Positions 1 to 6,401 of a stretch of 64,000 nucleotides of DNA are shown in pieces. Within the stretch, counting starts at the first letter, position 1. Each line of letters begins with the position of its first letter. The position numbers and the translations under genes are program-made. The notes under the pieces were generated by a model, which worked only from the letters and a program-made list of their open reading frames with translations, made no database searches and had not been told where the DNA came from. Source of the stretch: Bacillota bacterium (GTDB taxonomy: Bacteria > Bacillota > Clostridia > Lachnospirales > Lachnospiraceae); contig JAEWIZ010000027.1 of NCBI GenBank assembly GCA_023386815.1, positions 62,001-126,000 on the forward strand, read 5' to 3'.

Positions 1-89
1 TACATAAGCATACCATCGAGGCTGATACAGAAGAGACCTTAAACCGTATTGGTCGTGCACTGGCCGAAAAGGGATATTTAATAGAATGA
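1..89 (+). CDS. C-terminal tail of an unidentified protein (partial, runs off left edge)
   Basis: An open frame enters from the left edge (first full codon at base 3) and gives 28 residues ending in AEKGYLIE before a TGA at 87-89. A strong terminator overlaps the stop codon, which supports this being a true gene end. Too little is present to name a family. Confidence 0.6.
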   Translation, partial: HKHTIEADTEETLNRIGRALAEKGYLIE

Positions 90-127
90 GGACGACTTTA
101 GTTTTTCTAAAGTCATCCTCATTTTTC
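88..127 (+). terminator. Rho-independent terminator of the left-edge gene
   Basis: Arms 88-101 and 107-120 form a 14-bp stem with one mismatch and a five-T loop, followed by ATTTTTCT on the plus strand. It begins at the stop codon of the left-edge gene. Confidence 0.85.
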
Positions 128-158
128 TATATATATTGATAATACCAAGGCATATGCA

Positions 159-191
159 AACCGGAGAAGCTATTTGACGGCTTCTCCGGTT
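159..191 (-). terminator. Hairpin terminator after the SpoIIQ-like gene
   Basis: A perfect 12-bp stem (159-170 with 180-191) sits just past the stop of the minus-strand SpoIIQ-like gene. The T-tract on the minus strand is short (TTTGCAT), so termination may be moderate; the stem can also act on plus-strand transcripts. Confidence 0.65.
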
Positions 192-199
192 GACATTTG

Positions 200-1066
200 T
201 TACTTTAATAATAACATTGGATTTACTGTCTCATCATTTTCCATTACCTGGAAGTATAAATTGCTTCCTTCTACGGAGTAGTATTTTGTTGGCTCCGCAA
301 CTGTTCCGATGGTAGCACCCTTTGCAACACTGTCACCTACGCTAAGATCTACGCTGTCAAGATTTAACTGACCATAGGTCACACTATAATCATCACCAAT
401 TGACATGGTAACTGTATAGCCTGTCTCAGCATTGTTCTCATCAATAGCGGTTACAACACCGTCTGCTGCCGCCTTTACTTCGGTACCCACCGCTGCGCTG
501 ATTATAATCGCAGGGTTAACTTTATATTGCATCAAGGTAGCAAAGTATACGGTATGATCCATACTGTAGTTCATGATAACATCACCTTGAACTGGCCAAG
601 ATAAGGTATCATCTGCTTTGAAGGAAAGATTTCCAACAATATTTTCTTCATTTTTTACTTCGTTACCAGCGGTAGCTACTGCTGTCTCTTCTTCTGTTGT
701 GGTACCTTCTGCTTGTTCCGCGTCCTGAGTGGATGGCTGGTCTACAGCAGCTGTAGTATCACTGCCATAGCCTTCAAGCTCAGCCTGTTCAACGCTGGTA
801 CCTAATTCATTAGTAACATCAGATAAATCGCTTTCAGGATTAACGATTTGATCTGATACCGGGTTGTTTTCAGCTAGTTCGGTATCCTCCCCAGCTGTTA
901 TGTTTTCATCCGTGTCATTTAAGTCAGCATAATAATCTTCATTTTGTATGTCTGAAGATAATTGGGAACCAACAACAGCAACTGCTCCAATTGCTAACAC
1001 ACCGATGAATAACAATACATAGTAACCCTTACCCTTAAAAAACTCTGTAAATTTGTTCTTATTCAC
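200..1066 (-). CDS. SpoIIQ-like membrane protein with degenerate LytM (M23) domain
   Basis: Probable forespore membrane protein of the SpoIIQ kind, which in Firmicutes forms the engulfment channel with SpoIIIAH. Seen: a short basic N-terminus, one transmembrane segment (about residues 17-35), an acidic Thr/Glu-rich linker to about residue 145, then a LytM-like beta fold at the C-terminus. The zinc ligands of active M23 peptidases are missing: the HxGxD site reads NPAII, the YxHL site reads YGQL and the final HxH site reads NLY. It should therefore be a structural pseudoenzyme, as in Bacillus SpoIIQ. Start chosen at GTG 1066, which has GAGGTG five bases upstream; a GTG at 1075 would lie inside that site. 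The symbol is withheld because SpoIIIAH is not in view. Confidence 0.75.
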   Translation of the reverse strand: MNKNKFTEFFKGKGYYVLLFIGVLAIGAVAVVGSQLSSDIQNEDYYADLNDTDENITAGEDTELAENNPVSDQIVNPESDLSDVTNELGTSVEQAELEGYGSDTTAAVDQPSTQDAEQAEGTTTEEETAVATAGNEVKNEENIVGNLSFKADDTLSWPVQGDVIMNYSMDHTVYFATLMQYKVNPAIIISAAVGTEVKAAADGVVTAIDENNAETGYTVTMSIGDDYSVTYGQLNLDSVDLSVGDSVAKGATIGTVAEPTKYYSVEGSNLYFQVMENDETVNPMLLLK

Positions 1067-1230
1067 TGTTATCACCTCGATTATATTCTTCTCAGATAAT
1101 TTTGTAATTATACCCTTATATTTACCGATTTGGATATTTTCCTTTCGATAAATGATTCCGTGCGTTTGCGGGCTTTTACATCATTATTATTTCCAATTTA
1201 AAATAATTTTAATCGAGATTAATGGGGGGA

Positions 1231-1258
1231 TTGACAATTTTTTGTAAAGTATTAAAAT
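1231..1258 (+). promoter_or_regulatory. Promoter of tRNA-Gly
   Basis: A perfect TTGACA (-35) at 1231-1236, a 16-base spacer and TAAAAT (-10) at 1253-1258 place the transcription start a few bases before the tRNA. Confidence 0.8.
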
Positions 1259-1266
1259 AGAAGCAT

Positions 1267-1337
1267 GCGGATATGGTTCACTGGCAGAATGCGAGCTTCC
1301 CAAGCTTGAGACGCGGGTTCGATTCCCGTTATCCGCT
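1267..1337 (+). tRNA. tRNA-Gly (anticodon CCC)
   Basis: A 71-nt cloverleaf: acceptor GCGGATA pairs with TATCCGC, the anticodon stem CGAGC/GCTTG encloses loop TTCCCAA (anticodon CCC, reads GGG), and the T arm contains GGGTTCGATTCCC. The discriminator base is U, as expected for bacterial tRNA-Gly. CCA is not encoded. The 3' half is the integration site of the neighbouring element; the sequence stays intact because the element brings an identical 3' end. Confidence 0.95.
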
Positions 1338-1339
1338 TA
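1314..1339 (+). repeat. attL core
   Basis: A 26-bp segment covering the T-arm and acceptor of tRNA-Gly (CGGGTTCGATTCCCG onward to CGCTTA), identical to 9584-9609. The strand crossover must lie within it. Confidence 0.92.
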
Positions 1340-1349
1340 GATAAAATCT

Positions 1350-1386
1350 ATGGGAAACCTTTAAAATAAGGGTTTCCCGTTTTTTA
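1350..1386 (+). terminator. Terminator after tRNA-Gly (element copy, at attL)
   Basis: GGGAAACC and GGGTTTCCC form a stem followed by GTTTTTTA. A near-identical copy stands at the same distance from the att core at the right end (9621-9656). Confidence 0.85.
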
Positions 1387-1400
1387 GTTTAATTAAATCT

Positions 1401-1419
1401 TTGAGAACAGTTGAGAACA
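1401..1419 (+). promoter_or_regulatory. Putative integrase arm-type sites, left end
   Basis: Two direct copies of TTGAGAACA (1401-1409, 1411-1419), 10 bp apart, lie between attL and int. The same motif recurs in a pair at the inner right end, the layout expected for arm-binding sites of a Tn916/lambda-type integrase. Confidence 0.6.
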
Positions 1420-1426
1420 AATCATA

Positions 1427-2719
1427 TTACGAGGATTTTTTGACTAAAGCCTGTTCCATATCGTATTCCGTTCGGTCTTTTGATTTCCGGTTAAAGCAGT
1501 AATTACCATAGGTTGTCCGCTCATCTGCATGCCCTACTTGTTCACGAATATAATTGATATTAATATTTTCATTATCAATTAAAGTAGAAATATAAGTTTT
1601 ACGAATTTTGTGCATGCTCTTTTCCGAGATACCAACGTTCCGGCAATATTTCCGTATTCTACAGTTTAATGCTGATGAATGAATTTTTCCATTGTGATTG
1701 ACAAATATATATTCCGAATTAGCGTATTCATTTTCAATATTATTCTGCTTTATGGTTTCCAAGATTCTTCTTGCCTTTGTTGTCAGATAAACATTACGGT
1801 TTCCAACATATGACTTTGTACGGTCTACAATTCCTTTTGTAGATGTACACCACTTTCCATCAGAACTTTGGCTAAATTGTTTAACTTCCATACGTTGGAT
1901 ATGAACATGATTTTCCTTTTCCTCATTGATATCTGCCCACTTTAAGGTCACTAATTCAGATATTCTCATTCCGGTCTGGAATGCAAGCGGAATTGCTAGG
2001 CATGCTGTTTGAGAACTCTTTTCAAAGTCTCTGTAGGCTTCTGCTTCAATTTGTGGCTGTTCTTCTATTAAATATACCTGTGTTTCATCCGGCTTCTTTT
2101 TCACTGCTCTAAATAGCTTTCTATCGACCTTTACCACATCAAACGGACTTTTCTCTATCATCTTCTTTTGGACGGCATATTGAAGCGACTGGCGTATAAT
2201 CATGGACATATTATAATATTCTTTTTTAGTCATATGGTTTGACTTAATCAAAGAGTGTGCCCATACATCCAGTGTCATATCATCCAGCTTAATGATTGGA
2301 ACATCAATGATATCGGTATCCCGATAATATTTAATCCAGTATTCATCAATCCGCTTTATGTAAGTTGTTGAATCGGTGTGTAAAGCTTTGAATTCAAGCC
2401 AATCCTTATAAAAGGTTCTCAAACATATTGCATCAAGTGATTTTGTTTTTTCAATGTCCTTGTAATATTTAACAATCTCCTTTTCAAGTAATTCTTTTGA
2501 AGGCTTTACTACTTTTCGCCTATTGGATGGCTTTGTATCGTCCGGCAAATAAGTCGAATACCGTCCATCCTTTAAATTCGATATAACATATTTGTGCTGT
2601 TCTAATATTGTTTTATTATTCATGGTTTCAATATTATTTAGCACTTCATCCAACTTTATAGTATTGCTTTCTAATAGAAATTGCAATAATTTATCTTTAA
2701 TTTCATCTGTTAATTCCAA
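1427..2719 (-). CDS. Tyrosine recombinase (integrase) of the element
   Basis: Site-specific recombinase that would integrate and excise the element at tRNA-Gly. The 430 residues show an N-terminal arm-binding region, a SAM-like core-binding domain (about 100-200) and a catalytic domain (about 225-415). Visible catalytic residues are Arg252 in TGMRISEL, His370 and Arg373 in HKIRKT, His397 in GHADE and nucleophile Tyr407. Length fits the Tn916/phage integrase group. The start is a TTG at 2719 with no good ribosome site; an ATG at 2620 (residue 34) would lose part of the N-terminal domain. The gene points toward the att core, the usual arrangement, and its last codons have a decayed copy beyond attR. 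Confidence 0.93.
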   Translation of the reverse strand: MELTDEIKDKLLQFLLESNTIKLDEVLNNIETMNNKTILEQHKYVISNLKDGRYSTYLPDDTKPSNRRKVVKPSKELLEKEIVKYYKDIEKTKSLDAICLRTFYKDWLEFKALHTDSTTYIKRIDEYWIKYYRDTDIIDVPIIKLDDMTLDVWAHSLIKSNHMTKKEYYNMSMIIRQSLQYAVQKKMIEKSPFDVVKVDRKLFRAVKKKPDETQVYLIEEQPQIEAEAYRDFEKSSQTACLAIPLAFQTGMRISELVTLKWADINEEKENHVHIQRMEVKQFSQSSDGKWCTSTKGIVDRTKSYVGNRNVYLTTKARRILETIKQNNIENEYANSEYIFVNHNGKIHSSALNCRIRKYCRNVGISEKSMHKIRKTYISTLIDNENININYIREQVGHADERTTYGNYCFNRKSKDRTEYDMEQALVKKSS

Positions 2720-2819
2720 TCATAAAAAACTCACTTTCAACTCCAATATAGGTCTTAGGAACAAAGAAGTAATGACCTATAGTGTAAGATACAAGCCATT
2801 ACTTCTAGTCCAGTACTGA

Positions 2820-3005
2820 TTAATAATCAAGGTCTGTAAATATCTTGCGTATGCCGTCAAGGGTAACCGGTTCGGCTATGGTGTTACCATCTTTATCTAA
2901 CATCCGGTATTTTGGAATGTGGCATTTATACAGGGTTAAGCGCTCTAAGAATATATCCTGTTCTGCTAGCAATTTTTTGATTTGCCAAAATGTATAATTT
3001 TTCAT
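2820..3005 (-). CDS. Small unrecognised element protein between rep and int (possible excisionase)
   Basis: 61 residues with a strong AGAGGT ribosome site five bases before ATG. Charged, with a helical first half (about 1-25) and a LDGIRKIF segment near the end; no clear helix-turn-helix was recognised. Position directly upstream of int and size would suit an excisionase or directionality factor, but that is inferred from location only. It sits 14 bp after rep and is probably cotranscribed with it. Confidence 0.7.
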   Translation of the reverse strand: MKNYTFWQIKKLLAEQDIFLERLTLYKCHIPKYRMLDKDGNTIAEPVTLDGIRKIFTDLDY

Positions 3006-3019
3006 ATGATACCTCTTAC

Positions 3020-4030
3020 TTAAAAATTCATTATCTTTATTGGTAATCCCGATAATCTATCTCTATTGAAATACTCATCCGTACTATCGTAATTGATGAT
3101 TTCTGTTTCTGACTTGTACCATACCACCATATGAATTCTACGGATAAATGCAAGCCATGTTGCCATATTTTCATCCTTTACATTTGGATATTGCTTTTCA
3201 AGTGGAATATTAGACAGGATATAAATTTTTGTAAAACATGCTATTTTGTCACTATAGCGACAAGGCAATTTACAAGGATATCCATCTAAATAGACAAGAA
3301 TGTCTTGTATTTTAAGTGAAGAATTAAATTCCTCAAATATTATCACATCTTCACACTTGTAAGTATCAAAGGGATGCATATAGTCAGTTACCCTAAAGAC
3401 ATTTTCATATCCGTACATTTCCATGACACCTCTTGTTTTACCCGACCCTGTCTTTCCAAATATGTAATATGTCTCTAAATCTCTCCATACATTTTTATAT
3501 TCCTCTTGTTTGACGGTTAATCTAACCATGTCAATTTTCGAAATATCAAATAAATAGTCTGGATTATGTTCAATAATTTCATAGTTGGAATATCCGGACT
3601 TAACCAAATCATAGAGGATAGCAAGCTCTGGCTTCTGACCTTGATGCTCTGACGGTAAATCTCCCCATTCTTCGAATGAACCGGGAATGGAGGTCTCAGC
3701 CTTATCTGTATTAGCCCATTTTCCACCCTTTTGTAAATAATCCCTATTTTGAATGCAGCTACCAAAGGCTTGCTCTACATGAATTTTAGGGAATTTATTT
3801 TGAACACTCGTGAACCTCATAGGCGAACGACAATAAAAAAATACATGAGTATGGAATTTTTCTGTTATTCCGCCTATCTCGTCGGCCATACACCAATAAG
3901 TGAGTGATTTCATAGTGGATAATATAGCTTTTATCTTTTCACGGTCTAACTCCTTATCATGTACTGTAATCTGCCACTTTCTGGATTGAGTATCTTTTTT
4001 AGGTTTAGTATCAGACTTAGCCAATATCAT
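3020..4030 (-). CDS. CRESS-DNA-type rolling-circle replication initiator (HUH nickase plus SF3 helicase)
   Basis: Would nick the origin hairpin and unwind the DNA for rolling-circle replication. Counting from ATG 4030: HUH motif I WQITVH (about 19-24), motif II HTH (60-62), motif III with nucleophile in YLQK (98-101), Walker A GKTGSGKT (192-199), Walker B IIFEEF (about 230-235) and motif C ILSN with Asn274. This order is that of circovirus, geminivirus and nanovirus Reps and of their relatives on bacterial plasmids (pCRESS types, phytoplasma plasmids); ordinary Firmicutes plasmid Reps lack the helicase part. Start uncertain: AGGGGGA lies directly against ATG 4030 but six bases before a TTG at 4024; a TTG at 4072 has no ribosome site. 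It overlaps the upstream gene by 14 bp, suggesting coupling. Confidence 0.9.
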   Translation of the reverse strand: MILAKSDTKPKKDTQSRKWQITVHDKELDREKIKAILSTMKSLTYWCMADEIGGITEKFHTHVFFYCRSPMRFTSVQNKFPKIHVEQAFGSCIQNRDYLQKGGKWANTDKAETSIPGSFEEWGDLPSEHQGQKPELAILYDLVKSGYSNYEIIEHNPDYLFDISKIDMVRLTVKQEEYKNVWRDLETYYIFGKTGSGKTRGVMEMYGYENVFRVTDYMHPFDTYKCEDVIIFEEFNSSLKIQDILVYLDGYPCKLPCRYSDKIACFTKIYILSNIPLEKQYPNVKDENMATWLAFIRRIHMVVWYKSETEIINYDSTDEYFNRDRLSGLPIKIMNF

Positions 4031-4532
4031 TCCCCCTGTTACCGTATGCAAGTCCATCAATAATATTACCAATGCATTTTGGTTTATAGGAATAATCCTT
4101 TGTTAAATGTAATGTTGAAAACTTATTGGTAATCTCAATCCTACGATAATGATTGTTTTCTACTACAAATATATAGTATTTGATATTTGAACAATACTCC
4201 GATTGATGCACTTCTACACCCAGAAGATAATACTCACAGCAAGTCATTCCATAGCTGTTTTTGGCTAAGTATAACGAAATTGGAACTAATTCCAACACAC
4301 GAGGACTGCAAAGAATGTAGTTCATTCTTAATTCTTCTAATGCGTCTGGTAGCATTTCAATCGGAAAATCGGTATTGCTTCCATAACAAGCTTCATCCAA
4401 GATATCAGCAAGCGTTTTCTTTAATACATATTCATTATAGTATCTATTTGTTTCTGCCAGAGCATTTACTACATGGTCTGACTGTCTTTTGTTAATTACA
4501 TCTGATAAAACACTGTTTTCAATTTTGTTCAT
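4017..4532 (-). CDS. Unrecognised element protein upstream of rep
   Basis: 171 residues with an AAGGAG ribosome site nine bases before ATG. No signal peptide, membrane segment or known motif is evident; the N-terminal half looks helical and the C-terminal half (about 95-150) strand-rich with clustered Tyr and Cys. It is the first gene of a probable operon with rep, the 61-residue gene and int, directly downstream of the replication origin. A replication accessory role is possible, but only position supports it. Confidence 0.75.
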   Translation of the reverse strand: MNKIENSVLSDVINKRQSDHVVNALAETNRYYNEYVLKKTLADILDEACYGSNTDFPIEMLPDALEELRMNYILCSPRVLELVPISLYLAKNSYGMTCCEYYLLGVEVHQSEYCSNIKYYIFVVENNHYRRIEITNKFSTLHLTKDYSYKPKCIGNIIDGLAYGNRGNDIG

Positions 4533-4582
4533 ACTGAAAATCTCCTTATGTGTTTGATATATTTTAGAAAGCGCTTTCTTTA

Positions 4583-4630
4583 ATGTATTATCTCAAATCC
4601 AATACAATCTGTTTAGGGAAATAGCGCGAA
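4583..4630 (-). promoter_or_regulatory. Upstream motif A of the rep operon (one of two copies)
   Basis: Read on the minus strand: TATTTCCCTAAACA, 15 unrelated bases, then GAGATAATACAT. The same two blocks at exactly the same spacing occur at 5879-5926 ahead of another element gene. Conservation across a variable spacer suggests a promoter (TAATAC as -10) or a shared protein site controlling both units. Confidence 0.6.
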
Positions 4631-4660
4631 ATATACAGCCAAGATATATAATATAAGCCT

Positions 4661-4736
4661 TTGCTACATTGCTACATTTTCTGTCGCAGGAGAGTTTTAT
4701 TAGTATTTATAAGGGATAGCACCTGCTAACTACATT
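4661..4736 (+). repeat. Iteron-like CTACATT repeats beside the origin hairpin
   Basis: TTGCTACA occurs twice in perfect tandem (4661-4668, 4669-4676) and CTACATT a third time at 4730-4736, running into the left arm of the origin hairpin. CRESS-type Reps recognise short tandem iterons next to their hairpin, so these are the natural candidates for Rep binding. Confidence 0.6.
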
Positions 4737-4759
4737 GGGCGGTAATACTAGCGCCCAAT
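4734..4759 (-). other. Rolling-circle origin hairpin with nonanucleotide TAGTATTAC
   Basis: ATTGGGCG (4734-4741) and CGCCCAAT (4752-4759) form a perfect 8-bp GC-rich stem with a 10-nt loop. On the minus strand, the rep-coding strand, the loop reads CTAGTATTAC and contains TAGTATTAC, the nonanucleotide of nanoviruses and some circoviruses, nicked in those viruses between TAGTATT and AC. The hairpin is about 200 bp upstream of the first gene of the rep operon, in a gene-free gap. The hairpin and loop are read directly; the origin role is inferred. Confidence 0.82.
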
Positions 4760-4798
4760 AAAAAAATAAAACACCTGCCTACGGCAGAATAAAAATAT

Positions 4799-4888
4799 GG
4801 CATGACTGATAGTGGCACAGTATGTCACACGATATGCACGGCTTCGCCTGCACATATACTAAGTGACATATCTGCCACAAGCCATGCC
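4799..4888. other. Large imperfect hairpin, candidate single-strand (complementary-strand) origin
   Basis: Nested inverted repeats in order: GGCATG/CATGCC, GTGGCA/TGCCAC, TGTCAC/GTGACA, and an apex GCA-C-GGC TTC GCC-TGC. Together they fold about 90 nt into one long interrupted stem. Rolling-circle plasmids need such a structure for priming the second strand; that role is inferred from position next to the nick hairpin. No T-tract for a terminator is present on either side. Confidence 0.55.
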
Positions 4889-4894
4889 TACATT

Positions 4895-5377
4895 TTAACG
4901 GACGGACTGCTTGTAATGATTTAGTGCAGTTTGATTATCAATAGCATAAACTTCAAAGCATATGACTTTATCTGTCTGAAAAATATTATCAACAGCGTAT
5001 CCCCAGAATTTAGCTTGATTATTACAAACCATACTTTCCAATTCAAAAGCATTCATAACCTGTCTTAACTCTTGCTGAAACGTCATACAACGAGTTAGAA
5101 TGATATTATTCGCTCTTCTTCTCATTGCTTTTAATATAGCAATTGATACTTCATCATTTGGACATTCTTTTGATACAGAATATCTAAGTATAGGAAATGC
5201 GTATCTTAAAGTATAGGGATGCTCAATAACAACCTCATCTACGCTAACAGGCTTTTTGATATTATAATCCGTTGATGTCAATGACCTAATTACTTGAAAT
5301 ATTTCTGGATGAATAGTGATTGAACAAGTATTTATATAGTTAAAATAGTCTTGTTGTTGGATAAAATTATCTGTCAT
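4895..5377 (-). CDS. Unrecognised element protein on the far side of the origin
   Basis: 160 residues with AGAGGT six bases before ATG. Mixed alpha/beta composition, one basic patch (KAMRRRANN, about 83-91), four Cys, no membrane segment. No family was recognised. It reads toward the origin region and ends seven bases before the large hairpin. Confidence 0.7.
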   Translation of the reverse strand: MTDNFIQQQDYFNYINTCSITIHPEIFQVIRSLTSTDYNIKKPVSVDEVVIEHPYTLRYAFPILRYSVSKECPNDEVSIAILKAMRRRANNIILTRCMTFQQELRQVMNAFELESMVCNNQAKFWGYAVDNIFQTDKVICFEVYAIDNQTALNHYKQSVR

Positions 5378-5431
5378 ATGATTACCTCTTTTTAGATGGA
5401 TGTGATATACTGATATTTGTTAGGTATCATA

Positions 5432-5466
5432 GAGACAGTCAAAAGGTAATAGATATTGACTGTCTC
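5432..5466. repeat. 11-bp inverted repeat between two element genes
   Basis: GAGACAGTCAA (5432-5442) and TTGACTGTCTC (5456-5466) are perfect complements around 13 nt. No T-tract follows on either strand, so a protein site or an RNA-processing hairpin is more likely than a terminator. Confidence 0.55.
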
Positions 5467-5489
5467 ATATCACTATGTTAATAGGTTAC

Positions 5490-5837
5490 TTACAGCAATG
5501 TAATTGAATCCGCTGTTACAGATACTTGAATGTTATGATTACTGTCCTGATAGAGCTTACATTGCGCATTCTGAAAATCAACCAATACAGGTTCTTTGCT
5601 GGCACGAAGTTCATCGTTATAAGTTACCGGCTCTGTTTCTGGTACTTTCACAATAAAGCGTTGATACTCCCCACCGTTTTGTATAACCTCATATTTGGTA
5701 TGGGTACGGTTCGTTGACTTCTTACCATTGATAAACTCATAGCCATCACTTACCATCAAAAGTATTAATGAGGATTTACCAATAAAACTCTCTAAACCAA
5801 AGTGAATTTTTGAAATATCAATTCCATAACTTGCCAT
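5490..5837 (-). CDS. Small beta-rich element protein of unknown function
   Basis: 115 residues following a TTTTCTCC-type (minus-strand GGAGAA) ribosome site. Composition and alternating pattern (KYEVIQ, QRFIVKVP, PVLVDFQNAQ, IQVSVTADSI) suggest a small all-beta fold. Small beta proteins that bind single-stranded DNA often accompany rolling-circle replicons, so that is one possibility, but no diagnostic residues were identified. Its upstream region carries the second copy of the motif found before the rep operon. Confidence 0.7.
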   Translation of the reverse strand: MASYGIDISKIHFGLESFIGKSSLILLMVSDGYEFINGKKSTNRTHTKYEVIQNGGEYQRFIVKVPETEPVTYNDELRASKEPVLVDFQNAQCKLYQDSNHNIQVSVTADSITLL

Positions 5838-5878
5838 TCCTTTTTCTCCTTTCTAAGTGGCTCATTGATACGTTACAT

Positions 5879-5926
5879 ATGTATTATTTCATATATAGGA
5901 CATGGTGTTTAGGGAAATAAAGCGAA
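5879..5926 (-). promoter_or_regulatory. Upstream motif B (second copy, before the 115-residue gene)
   Basis: On the minus strand TATTTCCCTAAACA, 15 bases, GAAATAATACAT, matching the copy at 4583-4630 in both blocks and in spacing. It stands about 40 bp ahead of the start at 5837. Confidence 0.6.
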
Positions 5927-5937
5927 TTATTATTTGC

Positions 5938-6165
5938 CTATTTCTCATTTTCAATCATGTAAGATATTGGTACATTGAAGTATTTAGAAATTTTCAATAA
6001 GTTATAAACAGAAATTGATGCTTTTGCACATTCATATTTACTAAGAGATTTGTAATCAATCCCCATATCTTCCGCTAATTTATTACGTGAGGTTTTATGA
6101 ATTTCTCTTAATTTGATGATATTATCAGCAATAGTTCTGTTCAATTTATATTGTTCTTTTTTCAT
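5938..6165 (-). CDS. XRE-family (Cro/CI-type) transcriptional regulator
   Basis: 75 residues that are almost entirely one helix-turn-helix domain: NIIKLREIHKTSRNKLAEDM followed by IDYKSLSKYECAKASISV and a closing helix with VPISYMIE. Such single-domain regulators control lysogeny-like states of mobile elements. It is divergent from the gene at 6402, and a 23-bp operator-like palindrome lies between them. Confidence 0.88.
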   Translation of the reverse strand: MKKEQYKLNRTIADNIIKLREIHKTSRNKLAEDMGIDYKSLSKYECAKASISVYNLLKISKYFNVPISYMIENEK

Positions 6166-6226
6166 TATATTGCTCTTTCTGTATCTTACTTGTGCACCAG
6201 TAAGAGCATCTTTATTTAACTCGCGC

Positions 6227-6249
6227 TTGTTATGATGTAATCATAGCAA
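6227..6249. promoter_or_regulatory. Operator-like palindrome in the divergent region
   Basis: TTGnTATGAT, three bases, ATCATAnCAA: a symmetric 23-bp site with 9 of 10 paired positions per arm, between the divergent XRE gene and the gene at 6402. It is the natural candidate for the XRE regulator. A second weaker dyad CATAT...ATATG follows near 6264. Confidence 0.55.
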
Positions 6250-6401
6250 AACCAACGACAAACATATTTCATTTGATATGTCATTTTTTAATAGGTTTTG
6301 AGCATCATTTTATTTGATCTCTTGAAATTTTTACATCAATTTTATATTGATTTGTAGTAATTTTATGGATTGTTTTTACTAAAGAAAGGAAAGTATTTTT
6401 T

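Noticed and set aside
2592..2819. A 75-residue plus-strand frame
   Set aside because: Mostly antisense to the integrase N-terminus; composition is unlike a protein and there is no start signal.
4799..4888. Large hairpin considered as a riboswitch or terminator
   Set aside because: No T-tract and no known riboswitch core; position beside the nick hairpin fits a replication structure better.
5432..5466. 11-bp inverted repeat taken as a terminator
   Set aside because: No T-run on either strand, so it was kept as an unassigned inverted repeat.
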